A DNA stretch of 64,000 nt from JAFDZW01 sp038229915 (GTDB lineage Bacteria > Bacteroidota > Ignavibacteria > Palsa-1295): NCBI GenBank assembly GCA_038229915.1, contig JBBRNY010000001.1:1-64000 (forward strand), given 5' to 3'. Below the pieces are notes generated by a model. The model ran no database searches. It was not told the origin of the DNA and saw only the letters and a list, made by a program, of their open reading frames with translations. The position numbers were made by a program, and so were the translations under genes. Below, piece after piece: positions 9,757-18,414 of the stretch. Each line of letters starts with the position of its first letter. Within the stretch, counting starts at the first letter, position 1.

Positions 9757-9784
9757 CAAAAGCTATGAAACAAAAGCTATGAAA
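9757..9784 (+). repeat. 14-bp perfect tandem duplication across a start codon
   Basis: CAAAAGCTATGAAA occurs twice back to back (9757-9770 and 9771-9784). Each copy contains an ATG. The first ATG (9765) opens a five-codon frame (MKQKL) whose TGA overlaps the second ATG (9779), the start of the following secreted protein. Confidence 0.85.
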
Positions 9785-10189
9785 AAGTTATTTATTCTAT
9801 TTGCTACCGTCTTATTACTCTCAAATGCAACAACAGCATTTGCAGGAACCGACGACGATATCACCGTATTTCCTGGCTACCTTACGTCTGACGGATGCTC
9901 AATCAGCAACGCAGCAACTTGCTTCATCGTAGTTATAACCAAAGGAGGCCAGCTCCCTCCAGATCCAGTAGGTACTCCGGCAAGAGTTTGTGGCAATGGT
10001 GGTCTTGATGCTGACTTTACTACGGAAACTTCTGTTAGTACTGATTTCTATAAAGCGACTGCAAAAAACCTTCCCTCGGGGACGGTTGCAAGTGAGGTAA
10101 TAGGCATTTATTATTCTCATACTGGGCGCAATGTAACTACCGATGTGCATTCCTATTTCCCAAATTATAGTACTGGTGTTTGTAATTAA
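9779..10189 (+). CDS. Small secreted protein, unknown family
   Basis: The start at 9779 gives a clean signal peptide (MKKLFILFATVLLLSNATTAFAG), so it is preferred over an in-frame ATG at 9734. The mature product of about 115 residues has four cysteines (DGCS, ATCF, RVCGNGG and the C-terminal VCN), suggesting disulfides after export. No T9SS sorting domain or known family is recognised. It follows the small sigma factor gene and ends before a hairpin at 10212-10239. Confidence 0.7.
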   Translation: MKKLFILFATVLLLSNATTAFAGTDDDITVFPGYLTSDGCSISNAATCFIVVITKGGQLPPDPVGTPARVCGNGGLDADFTTETSVSTDFYKATAKNLPSGTVASEVIGIYYSHTGRNVTTDVHSYFPNYSTGVCN

Positions 10190-10211
10190 TACTTAAAAGA
10201 AGTATTCAATA

Positions 10212-10239
10212 AGCACTTTCACACTTTAGTGAAAGTGCT
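10212..10239 (+). terminator. Hairpin between two secreted-protein genes
   Basis: Perfect 11-bp stem AGCACTTTCAC / GTGAAAGTGCT with a 6-nt loop, followed by ATTTATCTGTT. It is placed 22 bp after the stop at 10189 and 17 bp before the next start, so it is either a terminator or an attenuator. Confidence 0.6.
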
Positions 10240-10256
10240 ATTTATCTGTTGTCCGT

Positions 10257-11714
10257 ATGCCAAAATTGTTTTTTATCCTATTTCTCATTATATTTGCTAC
10301 GGCTGATCAGTGTAAGGCATATGTCCCATTACAAGATTATAATGAGGCTAAAATAAAAAGGGCTGCTGCTCGCATCCGCAAGATAAATAATCAGAGTAAG
10401 GATTTTTTGATTATTTTTTTTCTCTGTGGCGAATCTTGTGTAGCTTGTAATTCTGAACTCAATTATGCTTGGGTTAAATCTCACCCCATAATAACAAACA
10501 ATACCTCTTTTTTTACTTTATGCACAGACGAATTTGGAAATTCTGCTTCCCTACCAATGCCTCTCGATACCTCAATCATTATTTTGGAAGCCAAGAAATT
10601 TCCGGAGAGCAAAGAATTTTATAAATATAATGGTTATTGCGCTGGAGTCTCTAAGGATGATTCAATCATTTTTTTCTATAAAATTGGAAGCACTGAAGGA
10701 TTTTCTAAAGCCTACCATACTCTAGATTCTATCTTTTATGAAAAGTCCATTTATACTTATGATGTGGATAAAATGAAACCTATTTATTCAAAAATTCTTA
10801 TACCTGATGACACATCATTCACGTCAATTCCTCGGTTAGGAATGTCTTGTTCATTAGAACACAATATGTTTCAATTATTTGATAACATTTCTATGCGAGC
10901 ATGGCTATTTGACTCTTTAGGAAATTCAAAATCTAAAAACCAATTAAGTAACCTATGGCGTTCTCAAAACCGAGACTCAATTTATCAATTTTCTTCCTTC
11001 TATTATTTGTCCGATACGAGCGCTCTTGCTACGGTGCTTTTGTTATCGAAACCAAACGATACTATCATATTTAATCAAAAAGCCAAACTTTTCACGAAAG
11101 TTTCTGAAAACTTTGTCTCGTTAGCATTGAGAAAGGACTCGTTAATATCATGGAAAGCGTATTACAATATTGAAAATTTTTTAATTTTTACATCAAGAAA
11201 AAATGCTTCAAAGAATAATATGTGGGTGCTGAATAAGACATTGACAGATAAGGACTCAACAAACTTCAGGTTCTACATTGCGACTATTGATTCAGTGTCC
11301 TTTATTGACGTCGATATTCCAAGATCTTCTATAAGTATAGTTTCTCACTGTTTTGCACCATTCGATACAACCTGCATCATTTTTGCGCCTGAGATTGACG
11401 GTAAGATTGCAAGTAAATCCTTATATAACGTTTCACGTAATGGTAAGTTTATTCGTCGCGAAATCTCTTATTATAATCGAACAGGCACTCGATTGGCAAC
11501 CTTTGTCAACAGTAAAATAATTACGATAAATGATAAGGACCCTAAATCAAATTATACAACGGTAGTTGCATACGATCACAACGGCATAAGGGAATCGCCT
11601 GTGATAAGAGCTCCCGCCAATAGCCTTTCTTATATTTCGGAAGATGGGAAAAAGTTGATTGTATTTTTTCAAGATGTGAACAAACACTTGACAATGTCTG
11701 AATATTTATTATAA
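10257..11714 (+). CDS. Secreted protein of unknown function with Cys-rich thioredoxin-like N-terminus
   Basis: 485 residues with a signal peptide (MPKLFFILFLIIFATADQ). Residues 49-70 read KDFLIIFFLCGESCVACNSE, a hydrophobic beta-strand followed by C57, C61 and C64 with a CVAC motif, which resembles the active-site strand of thioredoxin-like folds. The rest is beta-rich with repeated Asp/Ser/Asn segments and could be a propeller, but I cannot name the family. It is AT-rich compared with flanking core genes. The next ORF starts 3 bp after its stop and is in the same reading frame. Confidence 0.75.
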   Translation: MPKLFFILFLIIFATADQCKAYVPLQDYNEAKIKRAAARIRKINNQSKDFLIIFFLCGESCVACNSELNYAWVKSHPIITNNTSFFTLCTDEFGNSASLPMPLDTSIIILEAKKFPESKEFYKYNGYCAGVSKDDSIIFFYKIGSTEGFSKAYHTLDSIFYEKSIYTYDVDKMKPIYSKILIPDDTSFTSIPRLGMSCSLEHNMFQLFDNISMRAWLFDSLGNSKSKNQLSNLWRSQNRDSIYQFSSFYYLSDTSALATVLLLSKPNDTIIFNQKAKLFTKVSENFVSLALRKDSLISWKAYYNIENFLIFTSRKNASKNNMWVLNKTLTDKDSTNFRFYIATIDSVSFIDVDIPRSSISIVSHCFAPFDTTCIIFAPEIDGKIASKSLYNVSRNGKFIRREISYYNRTGTRLATFVNSKIITINDKDPKSNYTTVVAYDHNGIRESPVIRAPANSLSYISEDGKKLIVFFQDVNKHLTMSEYLL

Positions 11715-11717
11715 TCG

Positions 11718-12080
11718 ATGTTAAGAACGAATAGTATTGCCGCAGTTCTATTTTGTATTTTCTGTAGTTATTCGTTGCCGCAAAATATGGAAAAGCAATG
11801 TTTTATAGAAATATTTGACAATTCTATTTTTGCAAAGTATTTTACATTATTTCCTAATCCTGCTAATAGATATTCAACGCTTGAATGTCCTGCAGATGTC
11901 GTAATTAAGACTTTGGTACTGTACGACGTATTAGGAAGAAAATGTAATGCTCATATTGATTTTCACAACAATAATAATTCGGCTTTCATTGATTGTTCGC
12001 AACTATCACCTGGTCAATATAATATTCGCATTTCACATCAGTTTGGATTCAATACAAAGTCGCTGCTTATTGTTCGTTAG
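11718..12080 (+). CDS. Short protein consisting of signal peptide plus T9SS type-A sorting domain
   Basis: 120 residues: a signal peptide (MLRTNSIAAVLFCIFCSYS), about 20 linker residues, then a complete type-A C-terminal sorting domain (YFTLFPNPANRYSTLEC, LVLYDVLGRK, LSPGQYNIRI). There is essentially no passenger domain. It is translationally coupled by position to the preceding gene (TAA, one codon, then ATG) and in the same frame, so stop read-through would join the two into one T9SS cargo. Otherwise it is a minimal cargo of unknown role. Confidence 0.75.
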   Translation: MLRTNSIAAVLFCIFCSYSLPQNMEKQCFIEIFDNSIFAKYFTLFPNPANRYSTLECPADVVIKTLVLYDVLGRKCNAHIDFHNNNNSAFIDCSQLSPGQYNIRISHQFGFNTKSLLIVR

Positions 12081-12542
12081 TTAGGGGGCGAACTATCATA
12101 TCTCTAGTAAAAATATCGGACACTTTCGGCAAGCAACAAATGAATTATTAATTTGCAACACTAACTTTATCTAACGGATCAATTATTACTTCAATTTGTA
12201 ATGCCTTCACAACTTAATTAAGGCATACAATTATTGAATAGTCCGAGGCATCTTTCGGTGCAAAAACGTAAGATTTGTTTTGCCAGTTATTTTGAAGTTG
12301 CAGCCATTATAGCACTATACAAAATCTCGTATAGTAATTTACCAACTCCGTGCTCAGAAATATTGGCACATTTACTAATTAATAAATAAATTGGTAGGCG
12401 ATGTCGTCAAAGATTAACCTTACATATGCATTATCGATATGCAATTATACAGAATCAACCAATATGACTAATTTTATAGAGAGGGAAAAAGTGAGGTGGA
12501 TCTATTTTTAAAGTAGTCATTTCTTTGGTCATCAAAATAATA
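12081..12542. other. AT-rich intergenic stretch, no gene seen
   Basis: About 460 bp without a supportable reading frame or RNA gene. It is strongly AT-rich and contains short imperfect repeats only. Together with the preceding genes it forms the end of the accessory patch before tRNA-fMet. Confidence 0.6.
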
Positions 12543-12575
12543 AAAATGCCCATTACAATATGCAATGGGCATTTT
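12543..12575 (-). terminator. Terminator downstream of tRNA-fMet
   Basis: Perfect 12-bp stem AAAATGCCCATT / AATGGGCATTTT with a 9-nt loop. It lies 11 bp beyond the 3' end of the minus-strand tRNA gene and gives T-rich tracts on both strands, so it may work bidirectionally. Confidence 0.85.
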
Positions 12576-12586
12576 TTGATGTTTTG

Positions 12587-12659
12587 TAGCGGGGGCAGGA
12601 CTTGAACCTACGGCCTTCGGGTTATGAGCCCGACGAGCTACCAACTGCTCCACCCCGCG
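12587..12659 (-). tRNA. Initiator tRNA-fMet (anticodon CAT)
   Basis: Reading the minus strand, a full cloverleaf of 73 nt begins CGCGGGGTGGAGCAG and carries the anticodon loop CTCATAA on a stem TCGGG/CCCGA with three consecutive G-C pairs, the mark of initiator tRNA. The T-arm is GTAGG-TTCAAGT-CCTGC. Position 1 (C) faces T at position 72, so the first acceptor pair is unpaired, another initiator feature. The CCA end is not encoded. Confidence 0.96.
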
Positions 12660-12794
12660 ATCCTAAAATTGTTCTCTAAAACCCCATAGTAATAGGGGAG
12701 CGATAGAACTTCGTTTCGGCAGTCAAGGTTCCATTGTATATACAACTCAAAGTGACGTTGTTCGCCCATATCTCAGTTAAATAAGGCGAATATA

Positions 12795-13829
12795 TTAGAA
12801 TAAGTACTCTGCGCCGAAGCGGTGGATATCAGGCAATACCGGTCCCATAGCGCTTAAGGCATAATCAAAATGAAGTTTTTGGAAGTTCAATCCGAGACCG
12901 AATGAGAACCCACCAAGACCCAAGCCCTCGGGTATTTTTAGGTCGCGGCGCTTTTGGTTTTCATAACCAAAGCGAAGTCGAATAACTTTGCTGACGGTAA
13001 ACTCGCCGCCAATAGAAAAATCATTTAATGCATAAAAGAAATTTCTTCCTTCGCGGTCGCGGCTCAGATTCCTAAATGCCAAGTGGAGCGTCAGTGGCAA
13101 ACGCTCTAACTTTTTCGAAAAACCTAATTGTAAGTTGAATGGTAAATGTTCTTTAATGCCGGCATAGTTCGAAAGCTGTGTGCCGATATTTAATGCCGAA
13201 AGCCCAATGGTTAATAAGATCGGCTTGCTTTCATAAAACACGCCCAGATCAGCAGCAATACCCGAAGCACTGTAACTGCCCGATACCAACGAAGAAGAAA
13301 TATATTTTACGGCGATTCCATAATGGATAGGTTGTTCGGGAATGACACTCGAAAATGCCAATGAAATAGCCGCATCTCCGGCAGAAAAGTTTTGTGTCGG
13401 TTGTCCTACATTATCCGCACCGGGAAATGAACCCCAATCATTATATATGACCCCTATGCCGATCCAGCTTTCCGAGCCGAGTATTTCCGGAGCCGGTTGG
13501 CTGTATGCGACATACCCCTGATTGAGATCAAGTGCCAGCTTGGTAAAACCAAATGCGATCAGCGAGCCCGGTACGCTGCTGTCACGTTTGATCTGTGTCG
13601 ATAGACAAGCGGGATTCGAAAAGATCGTCGTCGGGTCATCTTTCATTGCGACAAAAGTATTCCCTAATGCCGCGGCACGGGCACTTGGCGGCACGGACAA
13701 GATCTGAAACACTTGCGCACGTCCCGAATTTTCATTCGAGCTAATGGTCGTACCATTTTGGGCGTAGGTCGCGCTTGTAATACCCATACAGGCGACGATA
13801 AAAATCCATTTTTGAGCGAACAAAGACAT
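12795..13829 (-). CDS. PorV/PorQ-family outer membrane protein
   Basis: 344 residues with a signal peptide ending near TYAQ. The segment VPPSARAAALGNTFVAMKDDPTTIFSNPA is the hallmark of the PorV/PorQ (UPF0164-like) beta-barrel family, and the length fits PorQ (about 340). In Bacteroidota PorV and PorQ act in the type IX secretion attachment complex at the outer membrane. The last residues (FGAEYLF) end in Phe, as expected for a barrel inserted by BAM. No other T9SS gene is adjacent; the several sorting-domain proteins in the window are consistent with a T9SS-positive genome. Whether it is PorQ or another family member cannot be decided here. Confidence 0.85.
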   Translation of the reverse strand: MSLFAQKWIFIVACMGITSATYAQNGTTISSNENSGRAQVFQILSVPPSARAAALGNTFVAMKDDPTTIFSNPACLSTQIKRDSSVPGSLIAFGFTKLALDLNQGYVAYSQPAPEILGSESWIGIGVIYNDWGSFPGADNVGQPTQNFSAGDAAISLAFSSVIPEQPIHYGIAVKYISSSLVSGSYSASGIAADLGVFYESKPILLTIGLSALNIGTQLSNYAGIKEHLPFNLQLGFSKKLERLPLTLHLAFRNLSRDREGRNFFYALNDFSIGGEFTVSKVIRLRFGYENQKRRDLKIPEGLGLGGFSFGLGLNFQKLHFDYALSAMGPVLPDIHRFGAEYLF

Positions 13830-13987
13830 ACGTTGGCTTAATTATCACAAATATCAGCAAATAATACACTCACTTTGCTCAGGGAGTTCACTTTGTGTTA
13901 GGCAAATCGGTATCCACAGTGTCGGCGAGCACCAAAAAGGGTAAACTTTTGTAGTATTTGTAGTATTAAATGAAAGGAATTCCAACA

Positions 13988-14521
13988 ATGACAAACAAAC
14001 GCTCCATAACAGTTCTCGTGGTGTTCATCCTTGCAGGGGTGAGTATTTTTCTATTTGCTCGTCCAAAAGCTGAGGATATGCGTCCCGCACCGTTTGACCA
14101 AACCAAAGCCGCTCCTGAGTTTTCATTGCTTGATATCAATGGGGCGACAGTAAAACTATCAGACTTTAAAGGAAAAGTTGTCGTTCTCAATTTTTGGGCA
14201 ACGTGGTGCGGTCCGTGCAAAAAAGAGATCCCTGACTTTATTGAACTTCAAGACCTCTATGGTAAAGACGGCTTGCAATTTATTGGTGTCGCGATCGACC
14301 AGGAAGGGCTTTCGGTCATCAAACCTTTTGCCGAAAAATTAAAGATCAACTATCCGACTCTCGTTGGTAATGACGAGGTGTTTGCAAAGTTTGGCGGGCG
14401 TGATGCTATTCCGGTGACAATGCTGATCGACAAAAATGGAATGATCAAAACTACCTATATCGGTATGCGGAAAAAAGAAGCACTCGAAGAAATGGTATTA
14501 GCGTTGATGAAAGAGAAATAA
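13988..14521 (+). CDS. TlpA-family thiol:disulfide oxidoreductase
   Basis: A thioredoxin-fold protein with an N-terminal hydrophobic anchor (ITVLVVFILAGVSIFLF) and an active site NFWATWCGPCKKE (CGPC). It is followed by the cis-Pro segment DAIPVTMLIDKNG. It should be membrane-tethered in the periplasm, reducing disulfides, for example for cytochrome c maturation or redox defence. I prefer the ATG at 13988, preceded by AAAGGA at 8-9 bp spacing; an in-frame ATG at 13970 would add six residues and lacks such a site. It stands about 40 bp upstream of the HD-domain gene in the same direction. Confidence 0.9.
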   Translation: MTNKRSITVLVVFILAGVSIFLFARPKAEDMRPAPFDQTKAAPEFSLLDINGATVKLSDFKGKVVVLNFWATWCGPCKKEIPDFIELQDLYGKDGLQFIGVAIDQEGLSVIKPFAEKLKINYPTLVGNDEVFAKFGGRDAIPVTMLIDKNGMIKTTYIGMRKKEALEEMVLALMKEK

Positions 14522-14561
14522 TAGATAGCATCTCGCTTATTCTCACCGAAGCTACTGATTA

Positions 14562-16823
14562 ATGGATAATTTTTTTAGACGTTCGCTCGACCGTTTGTCG
14601 CAAGCAATTCGTGGCAATCGTTGGCGGCGTTCGAAAGTCGTTCGTTTTGCTATCGGCATTGGTCTGACCTTGATTCTTGCCGTCCTCTTCCCTCAAGCCC
14701 AGTCACCTCAAAGCGTGACCGGATATTCGGTCGGTGCGCTCTGGACGAGTTCAGATGTCATCGCGCCATTTAATTTTAGATTACTAAAAGACCCCACCAA
14801 ATATCGCAACGAGATCTCAAAAGCTCTTGAGAATTATTATCCGGTTTTTTTGGTCGATACTTCCGCAAAACGACACACAATAGATCTATTACTCTCAGTA
14901 TTTGGCAAACTGGGTGCACCTGATGATACTAATCAAATTTCGCAAGATTCACTAAAAAAGATCCTGAGCAACAGTGATCTTTCAAATGAAGAACTTGCTA
15001 CTCTCACATCCTATATTTCCGAACTGAGACCATTAACGGCGAAGGAATCTAATACGTTGTTTGAGCGGGTTATCGCCCCGATAGCCAAGGTATATGATAA
15101 AGAATATTTTTATAATACGATCCCATCAGAGTATCAAGCCGCCGATCGCAAGATCGCTATTCGCAAACGTATAAATTCAGAGGAGATCACTACTGTTGGT
15201 GACCTGCTCTCACGAGAATCCGCAAGAAACAGATTATCTGAGTCGCTCGAAAAATCACTTCGAACAAATACAACGATCCGCAACGTCGTGATCAAGCTTG
15301 TTTCGTCGTTGCTTGTACCCAATATCGCCTACGACCAAGATGCTTCGGAGCAATCAAGAAAAATTATTCTTACTCGTGTACCAAAGACCGAAGGTGTCAT
15401 TCTCGAGGGGCAAAAGATCATCGGCAAAGGAGAGATCATTACACCAGAAGCAAAAGCTACACTCGAAAGCTTAGCAGAAGCTCGTATCGAGCAGGGCGGT
15501 ACAGTTGCACTTGTCGGCAGAGCTCTTGGCACGATCGGACACGCATTTATTATCGTCTTGTTGTTCGTTCTCTACTTAAAATTCATCCGCCGAAAAATTT
15601 ATAAAGATAATGGGCAAATACTCCTGATCTCGCTTATTCTTATTTTTCCCGCCCTGCTTGCGTATGCATCAGTGCTGATACATACTTCATTCCCATTGGA
15701 GTATCTTATTCTCATTCCTGTTTCATCGATGCTCCTGACGGTGCTGTTCGATTCTCGTACCGGATTTTACGGCACGGTGATCGCGGCACTTCTTGTTGCC
15801 GGTATTCGCGGCAATGACTACAACGTGGCGCTTGCAGGTCTTTCTGCCGGTTCGTTTGCCGCTTATACTGTTCGTGATCTCCGGAGCCGGTCGCAGTTAT
15901 TTACCAGTATCGGTTTTATTTTTCTCGGATATTTCATCGCTATCACGGCTCTATCGTTTGAGCGTGGCACACCTTTGAATGAATTATGGATGCAGCTCGC
16001 CGCCGCCGCTGGCAACTCCTTAATTTCACCGGTCCTGACACTCGGCGCGGTCTTTATCGTCGAGGCATTGTTCGATACGATGAGTGACCTCAAACTTTCA
16101 GACTTCAATGATATTAATCACCCGTTATTGCAAAAGCTTGCAATGGAAGCTCCTGGCACGTATCATCATACCATGCTTGTCTCGCAACTTTCAGAGAATG
16201 CGGCTCTTGCGATCGGTGCCAATGCGTTGCTTGCGAAGGTCGGTGCGATGTATCATGATGTGGGCAAGATCGCTTCACCGACAGATTTTATCGAAAATCA
16301 AATTGCTGAGCAAGGCAATGTGCACGATACACTTTCTTCTGTTGAAAGCGCATCTCGTGTCAAAGCTCACGTTATTGCAGGGATGGCACTGGCCAGAGAA
16401 TATAGAATTCCGGAAAAACTGATCGACTTCATCCCAATGCATCACGGCACAATGCGTATCTCGTTCTTTTACCATCAAGCAATGGCGACGCTTTCTACCG
16501 GCGGCAGTATAGACGACTCCTTGTTTCGTTATCCCGGACCGAAGCCCAATACAAAAGAAACGGCTATTGTTATGCTCGCCGATGCGTCGGAAGCAGTGAC
16601 GAGAACACTTGGCGCAAAGATCGAAGAGCCCACTATCGAGCTTATTGAAAATGAACTTGCGACGCTCTTTCGTGCGAGGATCTCCGACGGACAACTCGAT
16701 GATTGCGACCTCACGATGCACGATCTCGTCGTGATCAGAAATGTGTTTGCCCGGTTACTCATTGGCACATTTCACTCGAGAATCAATTATCCGCAGCCGG
16801 CTCGTACGTCACAAAATGTCTGA
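14562..16823 (+). CDS. 7TM receptor with intracellular HD domain (PgpH-like c-di-AMP phosphodiesterase)
   Basis: 753 residues: one N-terminal membrane segment (about 27-46), an extracytoplasmic 7TMR-HDED-type domain (about 60-320), a cluster of membrane helices (about 325-500), and a C-terminal HD hydrolase domain with APGTYHHTMLVSQL and the metal-binding AMYHDVGKI, later MHHGT. This is the architecture of PgpH, which hydrolyses cyclic di-AMP in several phyla. Its last 8 bp overlap the start of xerD, indicating translational coupling. Substrate assignment rests on family knowledge only. Confidence 0.9.
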   Translation: MDNFFRRSLDRLSQAIRGNRWRRSKVVRFAIGIGLTLILAVLFPQAQSPQSVTGYSVGALWTSSDVIAPFNFRLLKDPTKYRNEISKALENYYPVFLVDTSAKRHTIDLLLSVFGKLGAPDDTNQISQDSLKKILSNSDLSNEELATLTSYISELRPLTAKESNTLFERVIAPIAKVYDKEYFYNTIPSEYQAADRKIAIRKRINSEEITTVGDLLSRESARNRLSESLEKSLRTNTTIRNVVIKLVSSLLVPNIAYDQDASEQSRKIILTRVPKTEGVILEGQKIIGKGEIITPEAKATLESLAEARIEQGGTVALVGRALGTIGHAFIIVLLFVLYLKFIRRKIYKDNGQILLISLILIFPALLAYASVLIHTSFPLEYLILIPVSSMLLTVLFDSRTGFYGTVIAALLVAGIRGNDYNVALAGLSAGSFAAYTVRDLRSRSQLFTSIGFIFLGYFIAITALSFERGTPLNELWMQLAAAAGNSLISPVLTLGAVFIVEALFDTMSDLKLSDFNDINHPLLQKLAMEAPGTYHHTMLVSQLSENAALAIGANALLAKVGAMYHDVGKIASPTDFIENQIAEQGNVHDTLSSVESASRVKAHVIAGMALAREYRIPEKLIDFIPMHHGTMRISFFYHQAMATLSTGGSIDDSLFRYPGPKPNTKETAIVMLADASEAVTRTLGAKIEEPTIELIENELATLFRARISDGQLDDCDLTMHDLVVIRNVFARLLIGTFHSRINYPQPARTSQNV

Positions 16824-17724
16824 AACCCGCGAGCGGAGCCGTGAAGAGCGTTCATATCTTTCCTACTTAAAGATCGAGCGAGGCTTGAGCATCAATTCGC
16901 TTGATGCCTATAGTCGTGATATTGCTAAGCTTGTAGAGTTTCTCTCGAGTCATTCGCGGTCAGTCACAACAGGCACAACACTCGACCTTCAGCAATTTAT
17001 TAAAGAGTTATCGGAAATTGGTCTTGAGCGATCAAGCATTGCTCGAATCATTTCTGCGGTCAGAGGATTCTACCGATATTTACTCACCGAGAGAATAGTT
17101 GATCTTGACCCGACAGAATCTCTTGAATTAAAAACCCCTCAACGACAACCGCCCGACGTATTAAACATTATCGAAGTTGAGCAATTATTGCAACAGCCCG
17201 ATATATCAACAAAAAAAGGCGTGCGCGACAAAGCGATCTTAGAATTTCTTTATGCAACAGGTGCTCGTGTGTCGGAAGTAACGACGTTAACAGGTTCACA
17301 ATTATATTTAGAAGACGGGATGGTACGTCTCTTTGGCAAAGGTAGCAAAGAACGAATTGTGCCCGTTGGGAAAGTAGCGGTGAAGTACGTTGATATTTAT
17401 CTTCGTACGGTAAGACCGTTATTATTGAAAACCGGGAAAATGACCGATGCCGTATTCCTCAATCAAGAAAGAGGTACCGGCTTGTCGCGGATGACGATCT
17501 GGAATATTATGCAAGAGTATTGCCGAGCGGCGGGGATTACTAAACATATTACACCACACACTCTACGACATTCGTTTGCTACGCATTTGCTCGAAGGTGG
17601 TGCCGATCTGCGTATCGTTCAGGAGTTGTTAGGTCATGCAGATATTTCAACAACTGAAATTTACACACACATCGACCGTTCGTATCTGTCGGAAGTTCAT
17701 CGTCGGTTTCATCCTCGGGGCTGA
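16816..17724 (+). CDS. xerD: Tyrosine recombinase XerD/XerC-like
   Basis: 302 residues from ATG 16816, the length typical of XerC/D; a further in-frame ATG at 16741 lies deep inside the previous gene and is rejected. An N-terminal SAM-like core-binding domain (SYLSYLKIERGLSINSLDAY) precedes the catalytic domain with the Arg-Lys-His-Arg-His-Tyr set: ATGARVSEV, the beta-hairpin Lys in GKGSKER, HTLRHSFATH, LLGHADISTTEIYTH. It resolves chromosome dimers at dif near the terminus. The distinction between XerC and XerD is not certain. Confidence 0.88.
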   Translation: MSETRERSREERSYLSYLKIERGLSINSLDAYSRDIAKLVEFLSSHSRSVTTGTTLDLQQFIKELSEIGLERSSIARIISAVRGFYRYLLTERIVDLDPTESLELKTPQRQPPDVLNIIEVEQLLQQPDISTKKGVRDKAILEFLYATGARVSEVTTLTGSQLYLEDGMVRLFGKGSKERIVPVGKVAVKYVDIYLRTVRPLLLKTGKMTDAVFLNQERGTGLSRMTIWNIMQEYCRAAGITKHITPHTLRHSFATHLLEGGADLRIVQELLGHADISTTEIYTHIDRSYLSEVHRRFHPRG

Positions 17725-17937
17725 TCACGGAACAGGGTCGTATCCGCCTGGATGTAAGGGATGACATTTCCCGATACGCTTTATACCCAACCAACTACCT
17801 TTGAATATTCCATATTTGAGGATCGCCTGTGCTGCATACTCACTACAAGTTGGTTGAAACCGACAGCGGTTCGCACCGAGGAACGGAGAGATCGTCTTTT
17901 GATAAATACGAATCACTATGACGAACAGGCGGCGCAT
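17725..17937 (-). CDS. yidD: Membrane protein insertion efficiency factor YidD
   Basis: 70 residues with the family signature RIYQKTISPFLGANRCRFQPTCSEYAAQAI and a C-terminal HPGGYDPVP. YidD is a small membrane-associated protein that helps YidC-dependent insertion. Its ATG overlaps the rnpA stop by one base (TAATG), so the two are translationally coupled. Order rpmH-rnpA-yidD is conserved across bacteria. Confidence 0.96.
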   Translation of the reverse strand: MRRLFVIVIRIYQKTISPFLGANRCRFQPTCSEYAAQAILKYGIFKGSWLGIKRIGKCHPLHPGGYDPVP

Positions 17938-18338
17938 TATTTTTCTAAATTCTTGGATAACTGTGTAAGGATGATCTCAACGTCTTTTGAAATGGCATTC
18001 CAGTTCATTGTTTTCGAGGGTGGCTGATCACCACGTAGCCCAAGAAGAACTTGTTTGCCGCTTGCTTGAAGTCCCGCTTCTATTATAGAAAGTGTTGGCG
18101 AAAGCCTGAGAGCTTCTTTGATCCAGCGTTTTATTGTATTTCGCTTATTCGAGTGTTTCACAAATCGTTTTGGGACGATCAGTAGTATATGTAGCCCGGA
18201 ATATGCTTGTTGTTCAAGCGTATCTTTAGTAACATACAATGCTGAAATCACCGAAGTCTGCCTTCCGGCTCGCGCAAGATTCTGCCGCTGGGTAAACAGC
18301 AGGTCGATATCTCGGCGAAGACAGATCGTTCTTAACAT
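17937..18338 (-). CDS. rnpA: Ribonuclease P protein component
   Basis: The protein shows LRRDIDLLFTQRQ at the start and the RNase P signature KRFVKHSNKRNTIKRWIKEALR in its middle, with GLRGDQPPSKTMNW near the end. It binds RNase P RNA for 5' maturation of tRNAs. I choose ATG 18338 (133 residues) because a longer in-frame start at 18389 would translate through a hairpin and T-run that look like a terminator. The C-terminus overlaps yidD. Confidence 0.93.
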   Translation of the reverse strand: MLRTICLRRDIDLLFTQRQNLARAGRQTSVISALYVTKDTLEQQAYSGLHILLIVPKRFVKHSNKRNTIKRWIKEALRLSPTLSIIEAGLQASGKQVLLGLRGDQPPSKTMNWNAISKDVEIILTQLSKNLEK

Positions 18339-18340
18339 AC

Positions 18341-18385
18341 AAAAAAAAAGAAAAGCATCACAGCCCCTTTCGAGACCGGATGCTT
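18341..18385 (-). terminator. Intrinsic terminator/attenuator between rpmH and rnpA
   Basis: On the minus strand AAGCATC (18385-18379) pairs with GATGCTT (18359-18353), enclosing an inner TCTC-GAAA-GGGG mini-hairpin. A run of nine T (18349-18341) comes just before the rnpA ATG. It would make abundant rpmH mRNA and less rnpA. Confidence 0.7.
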
Positions 18386-18414
18386 CCAATGAAAATTATC
18401 CTACGGTTCTGCTC

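Noticed and set aside
10257..12080. One T9SS cargo gene broken by a point stop codon
   Set aside because: The downstream part has its own convincing signal peptide, so two proteins are more likely; kept only as a finding to check.
13909..13918. DnaA-box-like sequence GTATCCACA
   Set aside because: Only a single near-match here, with others isolated inside coding sequence (about 61068); no cluster or AT-rich unwinding element, so no origin is claimed.
16741..16815. Longer XerD N-terminus from an upstream ATG
   Set aside because: It lies wholly within the preceding HD-domain gene and gives residues not seen in XerC/D.
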